From contig JAHIKF010000487.1 in the NCBI GenBank assembly GCA_018897875.1, positions 1 through 6,922 on the forward strand: DNA of 6,922 nt, read 5' to 3'. The notes under the pieces were generated by a model. The model did no database searches. It was not told where the DNA came from and worked only from the letters and a program-made list of their open reading frames with translations. Source of the stretch: Pseudomonadota bacterium. GTDB lineage: Bacteria > Desulfobacterota > Desulfobaccia > Desulfobaccales > 0-14-0-80-60-11. A program made the position numbers and the translations under genes. Positions 1-4,558 of the stretch are shown here, one piece after another (the first letter of the stretch is position 1; each line of letters starts with the position of its first letter).

Positions 1-494
1 GCATCCGCGGTTACCACTTGGGCAAATTCACCGGAGCCGACCCAGTGAACGCCCTCTTCCAGTTCCTGGATGTGGACTTGTTGTTCCTGGATGCGGGCCT
101 GGTCCGTCACGTGCTGGGCTTCCAGCCGGGCCACGCCCTCTTTGAGACGCTTCACGCCCTGGGCGAGGAAGTTGCTGGCCCAATGGCCGAAGGCTTTGGC
201 CCTGGGGGTGTTGGCGAAGAATCCGAACTTGATGCAGGCTTGTGAGTTGAAAACGATGCACCGATGAGGCCGGAAATCTATGTCTATCAACCGGGTGGTC
301 ACTTTGACCTCGCGTGAAAGCCCTTCAAATTCATCACGGTTCCGGTTAAAAATTCTTATGATGCTTGACCTGGGACCAGCATATCCCAGAGCCTTCCCGA
401 TGTCCTCCGCCATGAACCATTCCTCACCACCATGCTCGATGACTGCCAACTGTGTGCCTTCGAACTCCTCTTGCCGCACAATCTCTGCTACCAT
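1..494 (-). CDS. Bro-N domain phage protein (antirepressor-like), 3' end outside the window
   Basis: Reading leftward from ATG at 494, 164 residues are visible before the window ends, so the C-terminal part is missing. Residues about 10-115 read as a Bro-N domain: a strand followed by EEWFMAEDIGKALGYAGPRS (24-43), the usual WF-x-A-x-D-I-x-x-A-L-G-Y signature, and later the NTPRAKAFGHWASNFL helix (95-110), which matches the conserved A-K-x-F-x-x-W segment. Residues about 113-149 are rich in charged residues with heptad-like Leu, Ile and Val, suggesting a coiled-coil linker to an unseen C-terminal domain. The start is supported by GGAGGT at 499-504 (minus strand), 4 nt upstream. Bro-N proteins in temperate phages are DNA-binding and often act as antirepressors or early regulators; that role is inferred from the family and from its place behind a Cro-like gene. 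It lies 128 bp after the ERCC4 gene, on the same strand and probably in the same leftward transcript. Confidence 0.85.
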   Translation of the reverse strand, partial: MVAEIVRQEEFEGTQLAVIEHGGEEWFMAEDIGKALGYAGPRSSIIRIFNRNRDEFEGLSREVKVTTRLIDIDFRPHRCIVFNSQACIKFGFFANTPRAKAFGHWASNFLAQGVKRLKEGVARLEAQHVTDQARIQEQQVHIQELEEGVHWVGSGEFAQVVTAD

Positions 495-622
495 GCTTAC
501 CTCCGTCGGGTTTTGGCTGTTGGCTTCCACCCCGGCCAGGGATTGCTCCTTGGTTCCGGGTGATGCTGGCGAGATTCATAACTGTTTAAGTCGGGGGGAG
601 GAGAAAAGACCTAATGCCGGGG

Positions 623-1108
623 TCAGCCGCGGTTGGATTCCTGGCACTTTGGTATTCTCCCGTTCTTCTCAAGGGCCAATCTCCGGTCCTTCCAGAACCG
701 CTCCAGGAGCCGAAAGGTATACCGCTCAGCAAACTCCCGGTTGGGACAGGTCCAGAAGTGGACTCGGTAACGCTGACTCCAAGCCGCTATGCTGGCCACC
801 ACCGTCTTGGGATTCAGCCGGGAGCGGGCCGGGGGCCGCCGCACGATCGTATGCCAGTCCCCCTCTATGACCACGGCTGCGAACTGGTAGCCGGCCATGC
901 GCTCGAGTTCCCGCTCCCAACGCGCTCGCCCCCGGCCAAAGGTGCCGAAGGCGTCGCTTAAAGTTTTGCGTTCTATGGTGATTTGGTTCTCAAGACCCTT
1001 GAGAGAATAGTCACCGGTGGTCAGAGTGGCCACGTTTACCACCGGTGGGGGGGTGATGCAGGCGAAATCGTAGCCAGCTTGCTCCCGGCTGTCCCGGATG
1101 ATGATCAC
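623..1108 (-). CDS. Small ERCC4-domain (XPF/Mus81-fold) nuclease
   Basis: A 161-residue protein starting at GTG 1108. The start is chosen because GGAGG (1116-1120, minus strand) lies 7 nt upstream and the domain begins at once with IIIRDSREQ. The family's catalytic layout GD-x(n)-ERK-xxx-D is visible: GD at 32-33, ERK at 46-48 and D52, with the acidic D6/E9 region in front. The strand YQFAAVVIEGDW (74-85) follows, as in ERCC4 nuclease cores. These enzymes cut branched or flap DNA using a metal ion. No HhH2 domain follows, so this is the minimal single-domain form seen in phages. The last 25 residues or so are basic and have no recognised domain. It sits 32 bp after the Cro-like gene with no obvious promoter between, so it is probably co-transcribed. 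Its role in recombination, DNA-end processing or host DNA attack cannot be told from sequence. Confidence 0.88.
   Translation of the reverse strand: MIIIRDSREQAGYDFACITPPPVVNVATLTTGDYSLKGLENQITIERKTLSDAFGTFGRGRARWERELERMAGYQFAAVVIEGDWHTIVRRPPARSRLNPKTVVASIAAWSQRYRVHFWTCPNREFAERYTFRLLERFWKDRRLALEKNGRIPKCQESNRG
1012..1047. repeat. 36-bp concentric palindrome inside the ERCC4 nuclease gene
   Basis: Outer arms CACCGGTGGT (1012-1021) and ACCACCGGTG (1038-1047) are perfect 10-bp inverted repeats. The perfect 8-bp palindrome GTGGCCAC (1026-1033) lies exactly on the same centre (1029.5). In total 28 of 36 positions are symmetric. Each outer arm also contains the small palindrome ACCGGT, which recurs at 1107-1112 over the gene's start codon. 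It encodes residues around PVVNVATLTTGD, including the catalytic GD, so part of the symmetry may come from repeated Val and Thr codons. Any function (RNA hairpin, protein-binding site) is inference. Confidence 0.6.
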
Positions 1109-1140
1109 CGGTCATCCTCCGGGGTGATAGTCTCCACCTC

Positions 1141-1338
1141 TTACTCTTGCTTCAGACGCCCCAACAAGGACAGCTCAGCCAGGTCGGGGCGGAGGTCGTA
1201 TAAGGTGATTTCACCATCCGAAGCCACCACAATTTTCTTGGCCATTCCCGGCCCCGGCCGTCTTACCCCTCGATTGATCTTGCGGATATAATCAGGGGTG
1301 CAGCCGATTCTCTTGGCGATTTTAGGAGGAATTTTCAT
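1141..1338 (-). CDS. Cro/YdaS-like small HTH repressor
   Basis: A 65-residue protein with one helix-turn-helix. IAKRIGCTPDYIRKINRGVR (7-26) reads as helix, turn and recognition helix, followed by RPGPGMAKKI and GEITLYDLRPDL (42-53). This 'R-P-x-P-x-x-A-x-x-I ... I-T-x-x-D-L-R-P-D' pattern is typical of YdaS/Cro-like phage regulators. Such proteins bind operators between themselves and a divergent CI-type gene and favour lytic expression. It is divergent from the S24 repressor at 1435, which supports the assignment. There is no good Shine-Dalgarno sequence before ATG 1338, but a strong promoter ends 7 nt upstream, so the mRNA is probably leaderless or nearly so. The ERCC4 and Bro-N genes follow on the same strand. 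A YdaS-type toxin-antitoxin role is less likely, as no YdaT-like partner is present. Confidence 0.85.
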   Translation of the reverse strand: MKIPPKIAKRIGCTPDYIRKINRGVRRPGPGMAKKIVVASDGEITLYDLRPDLAELSLLGRLKQE

Positions 1339-1345
1339 GTCTCTT

Positions 1346-1374
1346 TATATAGGGCCAACCGTCCCAGCTGTCAA
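1346..1374 (-). promoter_or_regulatory. Leftward promoter for the Cro-like operon
   Basis: On the minus strand, TTGACA (1369-1374) and TATATA (1346-1351) are separated by exactly 17 bp. The predicted transcription start falls at about 1338-1340, at or within 1-2 nt of the ATG of the Cro-like gene, implying a leaderless or near-leaderless mRNA. Confidence 0.75.
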
Positions 1375-1421
1375 GTATTATCAGATACGAAAAAAAATCT
1401 TGACACAGGGGACATTTTGTC
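1369..1421. promoter_or_regulatory. Candidate operator region between the divergent repressor genes
   Basis: The two -35 boxes form an inverted repeat: TGTCAAG at 1369-1375 and CTTGACA at 1399-1405. They flank a segment with an A8 tract (1390-1397). Just beyond lies GACATTTTGTC (1411-1421), with 4-bp GACA/TGTC arms inside the spacer of the rightward promoter. It continues into TGTCTTA (1418-1424), which recurs around the second early promoter. Further GACA/TGTC half-sites lie at 1338-1341 and 1437-1440. Sites here would let one regulator control both promoters. The half-site is short and overlaps -35 consensus sequence, so the exact operators are not established. Confidence 0.45.
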
Positions 1422-1428
1422 TTAGCAT
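1400..1428 (+). promoter_or_regulatory. Rightward promoter for the S24 repressor gene
   Basis: TTGACA (1400-1405), a 17-bp spacer, then TAGCAT (1423-1428, a weaker -10 box). Only 6 nt separate the -10 box from the repressor ATG at 1435, so the mRNA would start at the start codon. Lambda cI mRNA made from PRM is also leaderless. The weaker -10 box fits a maintenance-type promoter. Confidence 0.65.
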
Positions 1429-1434
1429 CTACGC

Positions 1435-2184
1435 ATGACACCCGGCGACCGAATCATTGAAATCCTGTTGGACAACAAGCGCCAGAGGCTAAGCCCCAGA
1501 AGCCACGAGGACCTTGCCCGGCTAATTGACATGAAGCCGGATACCCTGCGGAAAAAACTCCGCTGGCAAGGCGTCCAGGAGCCCAACGTCAGGGCCTGGC
1601 GGCCAGGGGAACTGGAGAGGATCTCCGTGGCCCTGGGGGTTCCGGCAGGCTATCTCATATTAGGAGAAAGGCCCAGGCCCTTTAAACCCATTCAGCCGGT
1701 CATCACCGTTCTGGGGGAATACACGAAGGTCCCGCCGGAATTAGCGCGGGAAGATTATCTGGCGGTTCCCATGATTGAAGGGAAGATTGCCGCAGGTTAC
1801 CTGGCAGAAATCCCCGAGGACTTTGTCACCAATTTGGTGTGGGTCTATAAACCGGAAATCGGCAAGCGTCAGCACCACAATCTCCGGGCCGTGCAATTGG
1901 CCAAGAATGCCGATTCCATGGTGCCCACCCTCCGGCCAGGGGACATTATCATCGTTGATCCCACCGAAAGACCGCCCATGAAACCACTCAACAAAAATGC
2001 CATTTATGCGGTGCGTTCCCAAGAAGAAGGGGGGTGCACGGTGAAAAGAGTGAAGGAGGTAGCCGACTTCTGGCTACTGCTCTCGGATAATCAAGAAAAA
2101 GAGCCGATGTTATTAAGCAAAGAACGAGAGGACAACCCCTTTATCGGTCGCGTCATCTGGTCATGGACCAGTTGGGTGAGGTAA
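1435..2184 (+). CDS. CI/LexA-like phage repressor with S24 autoprotease domain
   Basis: A 249-residue protein. The N-terminal part (about 5-75) is a helical DNA-binding domain with an HTH around HEDLARLIDMKPDTLRKKLR (24-43). The C-terminal part (about 105-245) is an S24 (LexA/CI) self-cleaving domain. The catalytic Ser is S161 in NADSMVPTLRPGD and the general-base Lys is K204 in GGCTVKRV. The 43-residue spacing equals that of lambda CI (S149/K192). A likely cleavage bond is Ala120-Gly121 in EGKIAAGYL. Such repressors dimerise through the C-domain, silence early promoters, and cut themselves when stimulated by RecA filaments. ATG 1435 has no Shine-Dalgarno sequence; the promoter ends 6 nt upstream, pointing to leaderless translation. 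The gene is divergent from a Cro-like gene and ends about 115 bp before a strong terminator. Confidence 0.93.
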   Translation: MTPGDRIIEILLDNKRQRLSPRSHEDLARLIDMKPDTLRKKLRWQGVQEPNVRAWRPGELERISVALGVPAGYLILGERPRPFKPIQPVITVLGEYTKVPPELAREDYLAVPMIEGKIAAGYLAEIPEDFVTNLVWVYKPEIGKRQHHNLRAVQLAKNADSMVPTLRPGDIIIVDPTERPPMKPLNKNAIYAVRSQEEGGCTVKRVKEVADFWLLLSDNQEKEPMLLSKEREDNPFIGRVIWSWTSWVR

Positions 2185-2298
2185 AATGAGCCGCTCCGCC
2201 GCTTGACCTAAAGTCTGGTTCCAGGCTCGAAATATACCCATAATCCGCACCATAAATCTGCCAATCTGATTTAATCTTCCATACTTAAATATCCCCCT

Positions 2299-2320
2299 AA
2301 GCGGCTTCGGCCGCTTTTTT
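2299..2320 (+). terminator. Rho-independent terminator after the repressor gene
   Basis: A perfect 7-bp stem AAGCGGC/GCCGCTT (2299-2305 and 2310-2316) with the very stable TTCG tetraloop is followed by a T run (2315-2320). It closes the repressor transcript and insulates it from the early promoter downstream, as the terminator beyond cI-rex does in lambda. The 114 bp between the repressor stop and this stem hold no gene I can support. Confidence 0.93.
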
Positions 2321-2354
2321 CTGTTCCATGTTAATTGCACATAGCGATTTCCTA

Positions 2355-2382
2355 TGTCTTATCAATTGGTTTAGCAAAGACT
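2355..2382. promoter_or_regulatory. Candidate operator upstream of the early promoter
   Basis: TGTCTTAT (2355-2362) faces AAAGACT (2376-2382), an imperfect inverted pair about 26 bp across. The half-site matches those at 2422-2429 and 2444-2451 and, in 7 of 8 bases, 1418-1425 at the divergent promoter. A 6-bp inverted repeat ACATAG/CTATGT (2339-2344 and 2352-2357) overlaps its left edge. Binding by the S24 repressor or the Cro-like protein is inferred. Confidence 0.45.
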
Positions 2383-2403
2383 ACGCTACGTCATAAATAT
2401 ACC

Positions 2404-2432
2404 TTGACAGTTAATCCGTATAGTCTTATAAA
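2404..2432 (+). promoter_or_regulatory. Strong early promoter for the recombination operon (pL-like)
   Basis: TTGACA (2404-2409), a 17-bp spacer and TATAAA (2427-2432), in an AT-rich stretch unlike the flanking coding DNA. The predicted start is about 2439. It lies just after the repressor's terminator and reads into the genes from 2535 on. Its -10 box is overlapped by an inverted repeat (2422-2451), as expected of a repressed phage early promoter. Confidence 0.8.
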
Positions 2433-2451
2433 TAATCGTCAAAATAAGACA
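2422..2451. promoter_or_regulatory. Candidate operator over the early promoter -10 box
   Basis: Perfect 7-bp inverted arms GTCTTAT (2423-2429) and ATAAGAC (2444-2450) are spaced by 14 bp and cover the -10 box and predicted start of the early promoter. The right arm reads TGTCTTAT on the minus strand, identical to the box at 2355-2362. A protein bound here would block RNA polymerase. The S24 repressor is the likeliest ligand, by analogy with lambda oL. Confidence 0.55.
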
Positions 2452-2534
2452 CATTACCCCCGGTGGCCAGCCGGCAATCTCCTGGCCATCAGGATGGCCC
2501 CGGCCGGGATAATCTCCAAGGGAGGGCCTGAAAC
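2439..2534 (+). other. Structured untranslated leader of the early operon
   Basis: About 95 nt lie between the predicted transcription start and the first start codon (GTG 2535). It holds a palindrome with 7-bp arms GGCCATC/GATGGCC and a 2-nt centre (2484-2499), plus CCGG/GGCC-rich flanks (about 2458-2508) able to fold further. A near repeat of AATCTCC occurs at 2476-2482 and 2511-2517. No T run follows, so it is not an intrinsic terminator. The Shine-Dalgarno AGGGAGG for the next gene lies just beyond. A role in antitermination or RNA stability is possible but unproven. Confidence 0.35.
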
Positions 2535-2678
2535 GTGAGTCAGAATATGAACAGCATCTGGAACTATCTGAATCGAGACCCGCACCAGGAAGACCCCACC
2601 CCTTTAGACCTGTGGGTAGACGGCGCGGTCCTGGGACTGCTGATTGCGGCGGCTATCCTGATCTGGGCTCTCGCTTGA
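2535..2678 (+). CDS. Small single-span membrane protein, first gene of the early operon
   Basis: A 47-residue protein starting at GTG 2535. The start is supported by AGGGAGG about 9 nt upstream; the in-frame ATG at 2547 is too far from any Shine-Dalgarno sequence. Residues 1-24 are hydrophilic (NRDPHQEDPTP). Residues about 27-47 form one hydrophobic segment, WVDGAVLGLLIAAAILIWAL, running to the C-terminus, so it looks tail-anchored. I recognise no family. Its stop codon TGA overlaps a possible TTG start of the next gene. Small membrane proteins in this position in temperate phages can serve in host takeover, superinfection exclusion or inhibition of host enzymes, but nothing in the sequence picks among these. 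It is too short for most gene callers and may be missing from databases. Confidence 0.7.
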   Translation: MSQNMNSIWNYLNRDPHQEDPTPLDLWVDGAVLGLLIAAAILIWALA

Positions 2679-3934
2679 GCCTCCTGGAGCCCGTCGGCGC
2701 CCTCTGGTATGACCCGAGCCAGGGGGTGGCGTGGTCGGGCCGCATCACCCTGCCCCGGCCCCTGCCCGCCGGGGTCAGCCTCCAGGTGATTGCGGTCCCT
2801 AAACCCCTGAGGGGCAGAAAGGAGAAATATGACCTGCACCTGGAAATCCCCTGGCCCCCGCCTCCTCCGGAGCCGCCCGGGCCAGACGATATCATTATCC
2901 GAGGTGAGATTATGAGTCAGTACTTCAAGCCACCGCGCCCCAGCCACCGGCGCCACAAAATCCTCATCTGGGGACCCTCAGGCACCGGAAAAACCACCCT
3001 GGCCCTGCAATTCCCCCACTGCGCCTTTATCGATAACCATGGCTCGGCCGAGAAGTATGAGGCCGCCTACCCCCAACATCTTTTCGCGCATCCCACCGGC
3101 CCCGACGACACCATGGCCGCAGTGGCTAGCCTGGTCAAAGACCCGGCGGACCGCAAGACCCTGGTGCTCGACGACCTAACCAGCTATTGGGGCCAGGTGC
3201 AGGAAAAATGGGGTGAGCTTTTCCTAACTCGTTTACCTAAATCCAAAGGCCACCATGCTGAATTCTATTCCTTTCAGCCCTCCGATTGGATCCACCCCAA
3301 ACGGGAACTCAAGGCCCTTATTATGCGGGCCATCGCCCTGGACATGAACGTCATCGCCATCGCCCGGGCCCAGAAAGAATATGCCGGCGAGGGCGACAAC
3401 TTCATGAAGGTGATCGGCGAGACCTTTGCCGGTGAAAAAAATCTTCCTTATGAGTTTGACTACATCATCGAGCTCCGCCGGGAAGGGGATAAGCGGATCG
3501 CCGTAGTCCACAAACAGCGCATCGCCCCCGGGCAGAAACCGTTGCCGGAGAAATTCGAGTTCAGCATCGACGCCCAGGGCAAATCCAATTTCGTGGAATT
3601 CCTCTCTCAATACGGCAACCCGGAAGAACTTACCCGGGACGCCCAAAGGGTCCCGGACCCGGTACAGGCACAGGAACCGCTGTCGTCGGAACCGGTAGCC
3701 GGGGATGCGCCAGGGCCTACCGCGTCACAACCTCCTCCCCCGCCAGGCAACGGTAGCCCCACCGAGGTCCAGCTCAACCGGCTGAAGGAACTAAAAACCC
3801 ATTACAAAATCGCCAACCCCGAGTGGGGCCAGACCCTGCAAAAGTTTTACGGCACAGACACCGCCCGGCAGATCACCCCGGATCAGGCGGAGCATTTTAT
3901 TCAATATCTGGAGAACGGGCGAATTCCGTTCTAA
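2675..3934 (+). CDS. Sak4-like RecA-fold ATPase (AAA_24), phage recombination; start uncertain
   Basis: The core begins at ATG 2912 (340 aa from there): KILIWGPSGTGKTTLALQF with Walker A GPSGTGKTT at 21-29, and Walker B KTLVLDD at 82-88. Then come VIAIARAQKEY (sensor-like strand), a proline-rich linker (SQPPPPPGNGS) and a C-terminal helical domain ending in GRIPF. This matches AAA_24/Sak4 phage proteins, RecA-fold single-strand annealing or strand-exchange proteins working with a phage ssDNA-binding protein. The DUF669 gene follows after 18 bp. The same frame is open upstream with GC-ending codons typical of the window's genes, encoding about 79 residues with a P-P-P-P-P run before ATG 2912. 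I give TTG 2675, whose TTGA overlaps the previous stop, as the upstream limit (419 aa). GAGGTG before ATG 2912 makes the 340-aa form a strong alternative. An ATPase role is sure; the Sak4 label is by family style and context. Confidence 0.85.
   Translation: MSLLEPVGALWYDPSQGVAWSGRITLPRPLPAGVSLQVIAVPKPLRGRKEKYDLHLEIPWPPPPPEPPGPDDIIIRGEIMSQYFKPPRPSHRRHKILIWGPSGTGKTTLALQFPHCAFIDNHGSAEKYEAAYPQHLFAHPTGPDDTMAAVASLVKDPADRKTLVLDDLTSYWGQVQEKWGELFLTRLPKSKGHHAEFYSFQPSDWIHPKRELKALIMRAIALDMNVIAIARAQKEYAGEGDNFMKVIGETFAGEKNLPYEFDYIIELRREGDKRIAVVHKQRIAPGQKPLPEKFEFSIDAQGKSNFVEFLSQYGNPEELTRDAQRVPDPVQAQEPLSSEPVAGDAPGPTASQPPPPPGNGSPTEVQLNRLKELKTHYKIANPEWGQTLQKFYGTDTARQITPDQAEHFIQYLENGRIPF
2901..2914 (+). promoter_or_regulatory. 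Strong internal ribosome binding site in the ATPase reading frame
   Basis: GAGGTG (2901-2906) stands 5 nt before ATG 2912, exactly where AAA_24-family proteins normally begin (a short basic segment, then the Walker A strand). It supports either a 340-aa ATPase or two products from one frame. Confidence 0.65.
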
Positions 3935-3952
3935 ACCACAAGGAGATACCTC

Positions 3953-4468
3953 ATGGAAAGCCAATATGATGACGGACTGTTAACCACCCAGGAGAACATG
4001 GAAAACGTTGACTGGGACCGGGTTGATGGTTTCGGCCCGGTGTCCGAAGGCAAGCACCTGGTGGAGATTGAAAATGTGTCCGGGTACTCTCACAACTTCA
4101 AGGAATATACCGGCAGCCGGGCGAAACTCAAGATGCGGGTCCTGGCCGGCCTTGACGCCGGGAAATTCGTCTACGACGACCTCAACCTGCCTCACCGAAA
4201 GGAAAAGGCCGGCAACCAGAACCGGCGTCTCCTGATCGCCTCCCGCCTGGGCCTGATTGAAAAGGGCGCCAAAGATAACGTGGACATCAACTGGAAGCTG
4301 CTGGAAGGGCGACAGGCCGTAGTCAGCGTTGTCCACACTAAGTCGGAAAAGGACGGCAAAGTCTACGCCAATGTCACCTTTGACGGCTACGAAGGCCCGG
4401 AGTCCTGGCAAGCCCAGGCTGCATCTGGCGCTGGTGGGAGCGGCCCGGACCAATGGGCTGATATTTAG
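3953..4468 (+). CDS. DUF669-type putative phage ssDNA-binding protein
   Basis: A 171-residue protein. AAGGAG (3940-3945) lies 7 nt before ATG 3953. The core has the DUF669 pattern: V-x-x-G-x-G-P-V-S-E-G-K-H-L-V-E-I-E (about 24-41), then NFKEYTGSRAKLKMRVLAG (48-66), GKFVYDDLNLPH (70-81), a helix with RRLLIASRLGL (91-101), GRQAVVSVVHTKSEKDGK (119-136) and YANVTFDGYEG (138-148). This is an OB-like beta-rich sequence with a flexible Gly/Ser/Ala tail (150-165) and the short end PDQWADI. Bacterial SSB proteins also have a disordered tail with a conserved acidic tip, but the tip here differs. DUF669 genes are commonly found beside Sak4-type ATPases. It probably coats ssDNA and loads the ATPase upstream. 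Pfam assignment is from pattern recognition, not a search. Confidence 0.8.
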   Translation: MESQYDDGLLTTQENMENVDWDRVDGFGPVSEGKHLVEIENVSGYSHNFKEYTGSRAKLKMRVLAGLDAGKFVYDDLNLPHRKEKAGNQNRRLLIASRLGLIEKGAKDNVDINWKLLEGRQAVVSVVHTKSEKDGKVYANVTFDGYEGPESWQAQAASGAGGSGPDQWADI

Positions 4469-4558
4469 CCGCGGAACGGCGACCGGCAAGGTGTGATGGC
4501 CCCAGGCGCGGGGCAAAAATCTCTTGGTAAAACCGCGTTCAATACAGCGAGGTCAGGC

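Noticed and set aside
499..579. Minus-strand ORF from ATG 579 leading into the Bro-N gene in another frame
   Set aside because: It has no ribosome binding site, is Gly/Arg-rich, and mostly overlaps the Bro-N coding sequence.
280..870. 196-codon plus-strand open frame across the Bro-N and ERCC4 genes
   Set aside because: It crosses two well-supported minus-strand genes and the gap between them. The translation is low-complexity Ser/Pro/Gly with no domain.
1080..1115. ATG at 1115 (minus strand) next to GGAGG as an alternative start near the nuclease
   Set aside because: It is in a different frame from the ERCC4 domain, only 1 nt from GGAGG, and gives about 32 residues with no protein character. 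The GTG at 1108 starts the conserved domain.
2214..2236. GGTTCCAGGCTCGAAAT resembling a tRNA T-arm
   Set aside because: No acceptor, D or anticodon stems can be paired around it; chance similarity.
2335..2538. 67-codon plus-strand open frame across the early promoter
   Set aside because: It runs through the operator boxes, promoter and leader, has no Shine-Dalgarno sequence, and its composition switches from AT-rich to GC-rich in mid-frame. It is best explained as regulatory DNA.
2612..2674. GTG 2612 as start of the ATPase
   Set aside because: It has no Shine-Dalgarno sequence and would overlap almost half of the membrane-peptide gene. TTG 2675 or ATG 2912 fit better.
4493..4558. Upstream GTG/ATG starts for the helicase (22 extra residues)
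   Set aside because: The extra residues do not resemble the family N-terminus. The better Shine-Dalgarno sequence and the LQGTI strand both point to ATG 4559.
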